A DNA stretch of 15,525 nt from Bacillota bacterium (GTDB lineage: Bacteria; Bacillota; Clostridia; Lachnospirales; Lachnospiraceae): positions 1 to 15,525 of the forward strand of contig JAEWPQ010000107.1 of the NCBI GenBank assembly GCA_023460575.1, given 5' to 3'. Within the stretch, counting starts at the first letter, position 1; the number at the start of each line of letters is the position of its first letter. Below, piece by piece: positions 7,286 to 14,533 of the stretch. The position numbers were made by a program, and so were the translations under genes. A model generated the notes under the pieces. The model ran no database searches, had not been told where the DNA came from, and saw nothing but the letters and a program-made list of their open reading frames with translations.

Positions 7286-8137
7286 ATGAAATCTTTATCA
7301 GACAGCTATATACTTTCTAACGGTGTCAAAATTCCCTGCATTGGCTTTGGCACCTGGAAAGCGCAGAATGGTGAAACGGCGGTTAACGCAGTGAAACAGG
7401 CCCTTGACACAGGCTACCGTCATATCGATACTGCCGCACTTTATTACAATGAGGAAAGCGTTGGAATCGGCATAAAGGAAAGCGGCATTCCGAGAGAAGA
7501 AATCTTTGTTACCAGCAAGCTTCAAAACGGAGAGCATGGATATGAGGAAACATTAAACGCCTTTGAGGCAACCATGAAAAACTTAAATCTGGATTACTTA
7601 GACTTGTACTTAATCCACTGGCCCAATCCCATAAAGACCCGTTCCAACTGGCAGGAGGCTAACGCAGGTACCTGGAAAGCATTTGAAGAGCTTTATGAGG
7701 CAGGACGCATCCGTTCCATCGGTGTCAGCAATTTTCGCCGTCATCACCTGGAAGAGCTTAAGAAAACAGCAAAAATTGCTCCCATGGTAAACCAGATCAG
7801 GCTCTGCCCGGGCGAAACCCAGGATGAACTGGTTTCTTACTTAAGGGAACAGAATATACTGGCAGAAGCCTACAGCCCTCTTGGTTCCGGCAAAATCTTC
7901 CAGGTTCCGGAAATGATTGCGCTGTCAGAGAAATACGGAAAATCCATTGCACAGATCTGTGTCAGATGGAGCTTACAGATGGGCTTTCTTCCTTTACCCA
8001 AGTCCGTCACAAAGGAGCGTATTGAGGAAAATGCCCATGTGTTTGATTTTGAGCTTACCTCCGAAGATGTATCCATCATAGCCGGCTTAGATGGATGCTG
8101 CGGTTATTCCACCAATCCGGACACCACAGATTTTTAA
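7286..8137 (+). CDS. Aldo/keto reductase
   Basis: This 283-residue NADPH-type reductase of the aldo/keto superfamily reduces aldehydes and ketones in the cytosol. The catalytic tetrad is complete: D48 and Y53 in RHIDTAALYYNEE, K78 in TSKL, and H111 in LIHWP. VSNF in IGVSNFRRHHLEEL, NQIRLCP and LPKSVTKERIEEN are the other standard motifs, the last binding the cofactor 2'-phosphate. The length suits the short bacterial AKR5-like group (2,5-diketo-gluconate reductase/methylglyoxal reductase type). The ATG at 7286 has GGAGG 8 bases upstream. It is the first gene after the MerR-type promoter, with an alcohol dehydrogenase 28 bases downstream. This suggests detoxification of reactive carbonyls; the natural substrate is not determinable. 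Confidence 0.93.
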   Translation: MKSLSDSYILSNGVKIPCIGFGTWKAQNGETAVNAVKQALDTGYRHIDTAALYYNEESVGIGIKESGIPREEIFVTSKLQNGEHGYEETLNAFEATMKNLNLDYLDLYLIHWPNPIKTRSNWQEANAGTWKAFEELYEAGRIRSIGVSNFRRHHLEELKKTAKIAPMVNQIRLCPGETQDELVSYLREQNILAEAYSPLGSGKIFQVPEMIALSEKYGKSIAQICVRWSLQMGFLPLPKSVTKERIEENAHVFDFELTSEDVSIIAGLDGCCGYSTNPDTTDF

Positions 8138-8165
8138 ATAATGTATAGAAGAAAGGGGTATTACC

Positions 8166-9350
8166 ATGTTAAATTTTAATTTTCACATTCCCACACGCAT
8201 CTGCTTTGGAAAAGACTCTCATAAGGAAATCGGAAGTCTTCTGGCTCCTTATGCCAAAAAAGTCCTTTTGCATTACAGCGGAGACAGAATCAAAAAGAAC
8301 GGTCTGTATGATACCGTCGTTCAGTCTTTAAAGGAAAACGGAATTGAATTTGCAGAACTGGGAGGGGTTGTACCCAATCCCCGCCTGTCACTGGTTTATG
8401 AAGGCATAAAAATATGCAAAGACCAGGGCGTTGACTTAATTCTGGCAGTTGGCGGCGGCAGTGTCATTGACTCTGCAAAAGCCATCGCCATTGGAGTCTG
8501 CTATGAAGGTGATGTCTGGGATGTTTATGAACAGGGAAAGGCAATTACTGCTGCACTTCCGGTTGCTACGATTTTAACCATTCCGGCTGCCGGCAGCGAA
8601 TCCAGCAACAGTACAGTCATTACCAATGAAGAAAAACAGATGAAGCTGGGATATGGAAGCGATCTGGTCCGTCCGGTTTTAAGCGTCATGAATCCGGAAT
8701 TTTTCTTCACTCTTCCAAAAAACCAGATTGCCAACGGTGTGGCAGACATGATGAGCCATATATTCGAGCGTTATTTCACCAATACCCTGCATACGGATTT
8801 AACAGACGGTCTTTGCGAAACCACTCTGAAATCAATTATGAAACACGCACTTCTGGTTTCCCAAGATCCGAAAAACTACGATGCCTGGTGCCAGGTGGGA
8901 CTGGGAGGCACCATTGCCCACAACGATTTACTGGGACTTGGCCGAAGACAGGACTGGGCCTGCCATGGAATGGAGCATGAGCTGAGTGCCATCTACGATG
9001 TGGCTCACGGAGCAGGACTGGCTGTTCTCACACCTGCATGGATGAAATATGTCTACAAAACCAATATAAACATGTTTGTACAGTTTGCTGTTAATGTCAT
9101 GGGTGTGGAAGGAAGCTTCCGGGATCCTGATGCCATTGTTCTGGAGGGAATCAATCGTCTGTCCGGGTTCTTTGTAAAAATGGGGCTTCCCACAACCCTT
9201 GAGGAACTGGGAATCGACAGCACCAATTTAGAGCTGATGGCTAAAAAATCAACCGGAGAGGCCTATGGCGTGGAACATCCGTTAGGCGGGTTGAAAAAGC
9301 TGTATTGGCAGGATGTTCTGGAAATTTATAAAATGGCTTCTGGATCATAA
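8166..9350 (+). CDS. Iron-containing alcohol dehydrogenase, YqhD/BdhA type
   Basis: The 394-residue enzyme belongs to the group III iron-dependent alcohol dehydrogenases, closest in pattern to clostridial butanol dehydrogenase BdhA and E. coli YqhD, which reduce aldehydes with NAD(P)H. The Rossmann loop is GGGSVIDSAKAIA (96-108). Metal ligands D194 and H198 lie in ADMMSHIFE, with H267 and H281 in CHGMEHELSAIYDVAHGAG. PNPR (70-73) and the early IPTRICFGK are also typical. The cofactor cannot be settled: YSGD (37-40) stands where YqhD has a Gly/Ser-rich NADPH-phosphate site. The ATG at 8166 is preceded by AAAGGGG. It shares the MerR-type promoter with the upstream reductase, so both probably clear aldehydes. 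Confidence 0.92.
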   Translation: MLNFNFHIPTRICFGKDSHKEIGSLLAPYAKKVLLHYSGDRIKKNGLYDTVVQSLKENGIEFAELGGVVPNPRLSLVYEGIKICKDQGVDLILAVGGGSVIDSAKAIAIGVCYEGDVWDVYEQGKAITAALPVATILTIPAAGSESSNSTVITNEEKQMKLGYGSDLVRPVLSVMNPEFFFTLPKNQIANGVADMMSHIFERYFTNTLHTDLTDGLCETTLKSIMKHALLVSQDPKNYDAWCQVGLGGTIAHNDLLGLGRRQDWACHGMEHELSAIYDVAHGAGLAVLTPAWMKYVYKTNINMFVQFAVNVMGVEGSFRDPDAIVLEGINRLSGFFVKMGLPTTLEELGIDSTNLELMAKKSTGEAYGVEHPLGGLKKLYWQDVLEIYKMASGS

Positions 9351-9388
9351 CACCTTTATGACAAAATACGGGAAAGATCAACAAAGAA

Positions 9389-9416
9389 GACAGCCAGACT
9401 CAGTTGTTTGGCTGTC
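9389..9416 (+). terminator. Probable terminator between convergent genes
   Basis: GACAGCCA (9389-9396) pairs perfectly with TGGCTGTC (9409-9416) across a 12-base loop, 38 bases after the dehydrogenase stop. The plus-strand tail CTTAATC is poor in T, while the minus-strand tail TTCTTTG is slightly better. It may serve the convergent peptidase gene as well. Confidence 0.5.
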
Positions 9417-9482
9417 CTTAATCTAAAGAAATTGTTATAATAAAAAACTCTCACTTAAAAATATCAATCATTTCATTCTGGT

Positions 9483-10220
9483 TTATTCCCAATAAACTAC
9501 AACATTCTTTGCCGCATCGTCTACATACGTCATATACCGAATGGATCTTTCAAACTGACTTCTGGGCATACTGATTAAAACAGAAGTATCCCACGGATTT
9601 ATTACTACGACCGTGTTTTTATTTACACTCTTTATGGAATAGGAATGACCTCCATCTCCGATAATTCCTTTGCTCGGATCTGCTATATTAAAATCGCAGG
9701 CTGCTGTAATTCCCTCTCCGTTCTGGCATTTTGCAGCCATTGTGTTCATGATTTCAGTTTTATTTGAGGACCTGTATGTTCTTTGTCTGAATCCTGTCAT
9801 TCTTGTAAAAACATCACAGGCAAAACAACCATTATAAACATTCATGGCCTTTTGTAAACCGGCCTCAATCACTCTGGCATCAAGGTCACCTTCTATGTAT
9901 GCATTATAAACATCATCCTCAGTGACTGTTACTTTTCCACCGCCGAAATTAAGGGTGTAGGTGCCATTATAATTATCCGTAATCATTTTTCTGAAAATTT
10001 TTCTGCCATATTTGCTGTTGTCCAATGCCTGTATGGCTGAAACTGCTCCACAATCACCGATACTTCCCTGATGAAATGTATCTAACTTTCCATCCAGCTG
10101 TGATTCATTATAACCACCTGTTGCTGCCAAAGCAGTAACTGGTGTAAACAAAGTACTTGCTGCAATTCCTAATGCCAAACATAAAGCGCCTATTCTCTTT
10201 TTGATTTTTCTCATTTCCAT
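9483..10220 (-). CDS. Secreted calpain-like (family C2) cysteine peptidase
   Basis: The 245-residue protein carries a signal peptide: basic lead MRKIKKR, hydrophobic core to about residue 26, then PVTALAA, with likely cleavage near 32. The mature part has the three calpain catalytic motifs: QGSIGDCGAVSAI (C57), GGHSYSI (H192) and INPWD (N208). NGTYTLNF and the following Gly-rich strand also resemble calpain-domain sheets. The usual Trp after the catalytic Cys is Gly here. The protein is little more than the protease core, with no visible anchor or binding domain, so it should act outside the cell. The start is uncertain: ATG 10220 is preferred (AAAGGA 12 bases upstream); ATG 10214, ATG 10232 and TTG 10256 are alternatives, all leaving the signal peptide intact. 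It is a single-gene unit, convergent with the dehydrogenase. The substrate is unknown. Confidence 0.75.
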   Translation of the reverse strand: MEMRKIKKRIGALCLALGIAASTLFTPVTALAATGGYNESQLDGKLDTFHQGSIGDCGAVSAIQALDNSKYGRKIFRKMITDNYNGTYTLNFGGGKVTVTEDDVYNAYIEGDLDARVIEAGLQKAMNVYNGCFACDVFTRMTGFRQRTYRSSNKTEIMNTMAAKCQNGEGITAACDFNIADPSKGIIGDGGHSYSIKSVNKNTVVVINPWDTSVLISMPRSQFERSIRYMTYVDDAAKNVVVYWE

Positions 10221-10307
10221 ACTTAAATCCATTCCTTTCGCTTCGCTCAGGCACAATGCATGATAAAAATGCTGGCTTGAGCTGTTTTTCTTTTATTAAT
10301 TTATTGC

Positions 10308-10346
10308 AGGAACTCTGGCGGACTTCGCAGTTCTAAAAGAGTTCCT
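10308..10346 (-). repeat. Hairpin with two alternative pairings, between possible small ORF and peptidase
   Basis: AGGAACTCT (10308-10316) pairs perfectly with AGAGTTCCT (10338-10346). The loop (10317-10337) contains AGTTC (10329-10333), a second partner for GAACT (10310-10314), so two mutually exclusive stems are possible, plus a small GCG/CGC stem (10318-10320 with 10326-10328). No U tract follows on the minus strand, so it is not a standard terminator. It could be a leader switch, an mRNA-processing site or part of a dispersed repeat. Confidence 0.5.
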
Positions 10347-10350
10347 ATTG

Positions 10351-10521
10351 TTAAAAATCATGTACAAATCTGCTTTGGCCTTGATGTCCACAAGACTGTT
10401 TCATACTTCCCTTCTTTAATAGCAAATTTTCTTTTTGTTCACCTCCCTGTTTTTTAATTGTCTCCAGGAATCTCCACCCATATTTCCTATCGCAGTTTAT
10501 AGCAAGATTTAAAACTCTCAT
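10351..10521 (-). CDS. Possible small ORF, 56 codons, unknown function
   Basis: An open frame from ATG 10521 to TAA 10351 encodes 56 residues, basic and rich in Lys and Gln, ending CGHQGQSRFVHDF. Support is mixed. A TATAAT lies 11 bases before the ATG, which would leave almost no leader, and there is only a weak GGGA ahead of the start. A strong GGAGGTGA sits inside the frame (10446-10439) with no well-placed start codon; in-frame TTG 10425 or ATG 10404 would give a 25- or 17-residue peptide. It does not look like any protein I recognise and has no signal peptide. It lies upstream of the secreted peptidase on the same strand, with a hairpin between them. It may be chance, a leader peptide or part of an intergenic repeat. 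Confidence 0.3.
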   Translation of the reverse strand: MRVLNLAINCDRKYGWRFLETIKKQGGEQKENLLLKKGSMKQSCGHQGQSRFVHDF

Positions 10522-10646
10522 ATTCCCATTTATTATAGCTTATTTTGTCACAAAAACACGTACCATGTAATAAATAACGCTCTGAATGTAACTTTCGGCT
10601 TAAATTAGTCGATTTTTCCTGGTTTTATGACAAAAAAATTACGCGC

Positions 10647-10683
10647 AAAAAAGATCAGGCAGTTTTGGCTCCTGATCTTTTTT
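10647..10683 (-). terminator. Rho-independent terminator of the MATE-HAD operon (bidirectional form)
   Basis: GATCAGG (10653-10659) and CCTGATC (10671-10677) pair perfectly around an 11-base loop, with A6 on the left and T6 on the right extending the stem. On the minus strand it lies 15 bases after the HAD stop codon (10698) and ends in a run of U, closing the operon that reads from the right. Confidence 0.88.
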
Positions 10684-10697
10684 GCTTTTATCTGTGC

Positions 10698-11306
10698 TTA
10701 TTTTATTTTTTTCAGACAATCCTTAAGACCCTCTATATCCCGGTCAGCAAAGCAGTATCCTTCCATACCGCATTCCCTTGCCCCTTCCACATTCATCGGC
10801 AGGTCATCAATAAAAAAGCATTCCTCCGGTTTTAGGTGAAACCGTTCAAAGAGATGACCGTACATCTCCTTTTGAGGCTTCATGCACTTCACTTCTGCAG
10901 AAAAGAGAACTCCGTCAAAATATTCAATTCCCGGAATGACAGACGTATAGGTCAACAGACGGAGGGAGGCGTTGGAACAGAGGTAAATTCCATAACCCTG
11001 TTCTTTTAACTCTCTCACAAGTTCACCCATTTCTTTTACCGGATGCATATTATATTCATGCCAGTGCTTCAGACAAAGCTCTGCCATATCCTTTGCATGA
11101 TCTGTGGACAGACGGGACTGCATTCTCTTTAATGCATCCTCCTCTGAAATCAGCCCCATATCAAGCAGCAGCCATTCCTGGGAATCAAAGACCGATGTAC
11201 AGACTTCTTTTCGTTCCGCTTCATCTTCCATAAAAACGGTGCCCACCTTGTGGCCTTCGTAATCAACTAATACTTTTCCCATGTCAAATACAATATTTTT
11301 TATCAT
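10698..11306 (-). CDS. HAD-family hydrolase (YihX-like phosphatase)
   Basis: The 202-residue protein is a subfamily IA haloacid dehalogenase-like hydrolase. Motif I is VFDMGKVLVDY with nucleophile D8; the second Asp of the usual DxD is Gly, as in YihX-type members that read DLGN. Motif II is the Ser in LCSNAS, motif III the Lys in VKCMKP, and motif IV FFIDDLPMNVEGA with the metal-binding Asp pair. The cap is a small helical insert after motif I. It should dephosphorylate a small molecule, possibly a sugar phosphate, in the cytosol. The ATG at 11306 overlaps the MATE stop as ATGA, with AGGAG inside the MATE end, so it is translationally coupled to the transporter. The substrate is unknown. Confidence 0.9.
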   Translation of the reverse strand: MIKNIVFDMGKVLVDYEGHKVGTVFMEDEAERKEVCTSVFDSQEWLLLDMGLISEEDALKRMQSRLSTDHAKDMAELCLKHWHEYNMHPVKEMGELVRELKEQGYGIYLCSNASLRLLTYTSVIPGIEYFDGVLFSAEVKCMKPQKEMYGHLFERFHLKPEECFFIDDLPMNVEGARECGMEGYCFADRDIEGLKDCLKKIK

Positions 11307-12646
11307 CTGTCTCTCTCCTGTAGTAATTCATTTCTTTTCTTAAACCAAAAATAATAAGGTACCTCTGCAAAAAGCATGCAGGCCCAACCAATCAGGCTGG
11401 CATACGCAACCCCCTTCAGTCCCATTACAGGAACGAGAAGTGACACGAATACCACCCGCACAGAGATCTGGATCAGGGTGGAAATCAGTGTAATGGACAT
11501 ATTTCCCATTCCCCTGAAGAACCCCTGGATTCCATTGGTAAATGCAGGCATGAGGTAGAAAAAAGCCATCAGCCCCAGATATTTCACTCCAATTTCCACC
11601 ATTCCCGTATCGTTCCCAGATACGAACAGCTTCATTACAGGCTCTTTTATAACGAGAATTAATATGCAGATGAAAACCCAGTATCCTGCCTCAATCATAA
11701 GTCCTGTGTGAAATCCCCTCTTTATGCGGCCGCTGTTTTTAGCTCCCCTGTTCTGGGCCACAAAGGTCATGATCCCGCTGGAAATGCTCTGCTCCGGCGT
11801 AAATGCAAAATCATCCACCCTGTTTACTGCATTAAACGCTGCAATGGTGCTGACACCAAGGGGATTAATCATTCCCTGAATCAGCAGCTTACCGATTGGC
11901 TGACAGGACTGCTGCAGCGCTGTAATGGCTCCCTGTCTCAAAGTCAGATTTAAAAGATCCCGGTCCAGCCGCATTTCCTTCCTGCCCACACTGAGAAGGG
12001 GAACCCTTTTATATATGTAAAGAATACAAAGTCCCGCAGATACTGCCTCTGCAATATCCGTGGCAAGAGCAGCTCCTATCACATCCATATGAAACCATGC
12101 CACAAAAACCACATCAAGCAGTCCGTTTAACACAGAAGCCCCCGCCAGGAACCGTACCGGAGTTTTTGAATCTCCAACGCTCCTCAGTGCAGATGCCACT
12201 GCATTATAGAAAAATGTAAAAGGCATTCCCAAAAAAATAATCCGCAGATACATGGCTGCATCCTCTAAAATCTGGTCCGGAACCCGGAGCAGCCTTAAGA
12301 TGCCCCTGGAAAAAACAAATCCCAGCGCAGCAACTATAAAGGAAAAGAAGCACCCAGAGAGAAGTACCGTTGAGACCTCCTCCTTTAATCTTTTTTCATC
12401 GCCTGCTCCGAAGAATTCACTCATCAGCACCGATGCCCCGATACAGATTCCTGTAATTCCTAAAATTACAATGTTCATAACGGGGTTTGCAGTCCCCACT
12501 GCCGCCAGAGCATCTTCTCCTGCAAAACGCCCCACAATAATGGAGTCCACCGCATTGTAAGTAAGCTGAAATAAATTACCCAGAACCAGAGGAATGGAGA
12601 AACGGATCAGCTGCGAGGAAATATTGCCTTTTGTCATATCTTTCAT
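11303..12646 (-). CDS. MATE family efflux transporter
   Basis: This 447-residue polytopic membrane protein is a cation-antiport multidrug and toxin extrusion pump. About 12 hydrophobic segments fall into two similar halves. The opening reads GNISSQLIRFSIPLVLGNLFQLTYNAVDSIIVGRFAGEDALAAVG, and the second-half counterpart is TALQQSCQPIGKLLIQGMINPLGVSTIAAFNAVNRVDDF. FFRGMGN in the C-terminal half is also typical. The ATG at 12646 has AAGGG about 8 bases upstream. It lies 18 bases after the greA stop and overlaps the HAD gene by 4 bases. The exported compound cannot be inferred; drugs, dyes or metabolites are possible. No sequence damage is seen. Confidence 0.93.
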   Translation of the reverse strand: MKDMTKGNISSQLIRFSIPLVLGNLFQLTYNAVDSIIVGRFAGEDALAAVGTANPVMNIVILGITGICIGASVLMSEFFGAGDEKRLKEEVSTVLLSGCFFSFIVAALGFVFSRGILRLLRVPDQILEDAAMYLRIIFLGMPFTFFYNAVASALRSVGDSKTPVRFLAGASVLNGLLDVVFVAWFHMDVIGAALATDIAEAVSAGLCILYIYKRVPLLSVGRKEMRLDRDLLNLTLRQGAITALQQSCQPIGKLLIQGMINPLGVSTIAAFNAVNRVDDFAFTPEQSISSGIMTFVAQNRGAKNSGRIKRGFHTGLMIEAGYWVFICILILVIKEPVMKLFVSGNDTGMVEIGVKYLGLMAFFYLMPAFTNGIQGFFRGMGNMSITLISTLIQISVRVVFVSLLVPVMGLKGVAYASLIGWACMLFAEVPYYFWFKKRNELLQERDR

Positions 12647-12664
12647 CTGATTACCCTTCCCGGA

Positions 12665-13168
12665 TCAGTAACTTCTCAGCTGGTCACTTCCATCATCCGT
12701 TGTATTTTCCAGACGTTTCACCACTACATAATAACCAGCTTTTTCATTCACCTTAACATAGATCCGGTCTCCCACTTTATGACCCAGAATAGCACTGCCT
12801 AACGGCGATTCGGAGCTTATCAGGCCTTTCATGGAATTTCCACGAACGGTTGTTACCAGTTTATAGGTCTCCAACTCATCATCATCCTCAAAATACAAAT
12901 CCACGGTATTATAAAGCCCGATTTCATCTTCTTTGGAATCGTCAGAAATAATCTGGGCAGTCTTTATCATTTTCTCCAGATAACGAATTCTGCTTTCATT
13001 CTGGTTCTTATCCTTTTTAGCCGCATGGTATTCGAAGTTTTCACTTAGATCTCCATGAGCTCGCGCTTCCTTAACTGCTTCCAGGGCTTCTTTTCGAACA
13101 ACCAGCTTCCGGTATTCAATTTCCTGCTTCATTTTGTCAATATCATTCTCTGTCAATTTGTCAAACAC
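12665..13168 (-). CDS. greA: GreA/GreB-family transcription elongation factor
   Basis: The 167-residue protein has the two Gre parts. An N-terminal antiparallel coiled coil (about 1-80) carries the tip motif GDLSENFEYHAAK, whose Asp and Glu coordinate the catalytic metal in the RNA polymerase active site. The C-terminal FKBP-like domain contains ISSESPLGSAILGHKVGD (about 112-130). Gre factors stimulate cleavage of backtracked RNA. The start is GTG at 13168: GAAAGGGG lies 10 bases upstream, and MFDKLTENDIDKM is a typical clostridial Gre beginning. A farther GTG at 13213 would add 15 unlikely residues and overlap the upstream gene. It sits between the Fe-S protein gene (28-base gap) and the MATE gene (18 bases). 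It may be a second greA paralogue; that cannot be told from this window. Confidence 0.9.
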   Translation of the reverse strand: MFDKLTENDIDKMKQEIEYRKLVVRKEALEAVKEARAHGDLSENFEYHAAKKDKNQNESRIRYLEKMIKTAQIISDDSKEDEIGLYNTVDLYFEDDDELETYKLVTTVRGNSMKGLISSESPLGSAILGHKVGDRIYVKVNEKAGYYVVVKRLENTTDDGSDQLRSY

Positions 13169-13196
13169 GTTACTGCATCCCCTTTCTTCGTTTTGA

Positions 13197-14516
13197 TTAA
13201 GAAAGGCCCTCACTTCCCTTTGGACCTGCTTCCACTGGTTTTCTCTTATAAAGAGACAAAAGCCTGTCTAAATATATGGATTTCAGCTGCTTACTTGCCA
13301 ATGCCTGCTTCACCGGAGGCAGCTTTAAAATGGTCTCAAATAATGCTGCCATTGCACGGTGACTGGCAAATGCCTGATTATCAAAAATAAGATTCTGTAA
13401 GGTTCCCTTTTCAATGGCCTGCAGCACAAAACGGTGGGTGCTGTTTACCGGAGTGATGATCTGCTTTGGCCTCCGTTCCAGTTTTATCGCTTTCACACTG
13501 CAGTTTCTTGCGCATACGCCGCAGCCAAGACAGATTTCTTCATCCACCACTGCCTTTCTCTTTCCGGTTTCACTGTTTTCCATGGAAATGGCAAGAATGG
13601 GACATACCTTCTCGCATTTCCCGCATCCCACACAAGACTCTTCCGATATGCGGGGAATGTAATTGGTCGTGGCAACCGGATGCATGGGACTGAACTTTCT
13701 GGCTGCCTGAAGCGCTTCACAGCAGCATCCGCAGCAGTTGCAGATAAATGCCGGATGCTCCCTCACATTTTCTCCGATCTGCACCAGATTGCTGGCATAG
13801 GACCGTTCCAGCGCATCCATGGCTTCCTCTTTGGAAATCAGCCTGGTATAATCCCCATGCTCTGCCAGGGAACGGGCAACATTGTCAAAGGTCAGGCATA
13901 CATCCCAGGGTGCATTGATTTCACAGGGATGGCCGGCATGCGACATCTTATGGCGGCAGTAGCAAAGCCCCAGACCGATGTAATCTGCTTCCTCCACAAT
14001 GTGTGAGGCCCGTTCATAATCCAGGATATGGTTGGTTTTATCCGTCATCAGTACAGGTTCCTGAACATAGACTCTTCCAAGTTTTGTTTCCGTAGCAAAG
14101 AATAAGTCCTTAATGAAATCCTCTTCTACGTTCATGTATTGATAGTAAAGCTCACCTAAGTATTTCTGGTCAATATCTCCTCTTGTCCTCATCAGGGCAA
14201 ATTCAATAAAACCTGCCATGGGAGGCGGCATGACAAACTTCCGGATTCCATTATGATAGGAATCCACCAAAAGGGCTTTTTCACAGAGGTGATTCAAAAG
14301 CCGTTCTGCCTTAAATTCCGTAGTCTCCCAGATTTTTGCTGCTTTTTTCACCGTAAACGGCCGTACCGGCAGCAGTGCCACCCACTTTGCTTCTTTCTCC
14401 GAATACAAAACCTGAAGAATTTTGTAAAGCGTCTCCGACTCAGGCGCCCCTTGTGTAAACCAGTTAATGCGGTCACTTAAATTTAAGTACGCATCACGGG
14501 CTGTCAGATGACCCAT
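13197..14516 (-). CDS. Cysteine-rich 4Fe-4S ferredoxin-domain protein
   Basis: The 439-residue protein is of unknown exact function. The N-terminal third reads like a winged-helix-type segment (FTVKKAAKIWETTEFKAERLL). Next come CYCRHKMSHAGHPC (185-198) with a further Cys at 207 in DVCLTF, and the dense cluster CNCCGCCCEAL (from 259). Two classical ferredoxin motifs follow: CVGCGKCEKVCP (295-306) and CLGCGVCARNC (329-339), so two 4Fe-4S clusters are very likely. A helical C-terminal tail of about 80 residues follows. There is no signal peptide, so it is cytosolic. The start at 14516 is preferred to ATG 14522 because AGGA lies 6 bases upstream of the former and abuts the latter. It follows the zinc-ribbon gene by 17 bases. 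Redox sensing or electron transfer is inferred. Confidence 0.82.
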   Translation of the reverse strand: MGHLTARDAYLNLSDRINWFTQGAPESETLYKILQVLYSEKEAKWVALLPVRPFTVKKAAKIWETTEFKAERLLNHLCEKALLVDSYHNGIRKFVMPPPMAGFIEFALMRTRGDIDQKYLGELYYQYMNVEEDFIKDLFFATETKLGRVYVQEPVLMTDKTNHILDYERASHIVEEADYIGLGLCYCRHKMSHAGHPCEINAPWDVCLTFDNVARSLAEHGDYTRLISKEEAMDALERSYASNLVQIGENVREHPAFICNCCGCCCEALQAARKFSPMHPVATTNYIPRISEESCVGCGKCEKVCPILAISMENSETGKRKAVVDEEICLGCGVCARNCSVKAIKLERRPKQIITPVNSTHRFVLQAIEKGTLQNLIFDNQAFASHRAMAALFETILKLPPVKQALASKQLKSIYLDRLLSLYKRKPVEAGPKGSEGLS

Positions 14517-14533
14517 TTCCATTCCTTCTTTCT

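Larger units (their letters stand above)
10221..10646. other. Long gene-poor region upstream of the secreted peptidase
   Basis: About 430 bases separate the peptidase start from the terminator of the operon to the right. AT-rich sequence predominates. It holds a hairpin (10308-10346), a possible 56-codon minus-strand ORF (10351-10521) and a TATAAT-like -10 at 10537-10532. No strong -35 was found for it, and no tRNA, riboswitch or recognised RNA. It must contain the peptidase promoter and a leader of unusual length if transcription begins near 10525. Confidence 0.6.

Noticed and set aside
10251..10460. Insertion-sequence or transposon remnant in the region before the peptidase
   Set aside because: No transposase fragment, no terminal repeats and no target duplication could be seen; the single hairpin is not enough.
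10590..10615. GCCGAAAG on the minus strand resembling the -10 of a sigma-D (flagellar) promoter
   Set aside because: No TAAA -35 at the correct distance, so the match is probably chance.
10627..10839. 70-codon plus-strand frame near the HAD gene end
   Set aside because: It runs through the terminator hairpin and the antisense of the HAD gene, so it is not a plausible gene.
13434..14006. 190-codon plus-strand frame opposite the Fe-S protein gene
   Set aside because: Lies entirely antisense to a gene with conserved ferredoxin motifs; the translation is low in recognisable pattern and there is no promoter or ribosome site.
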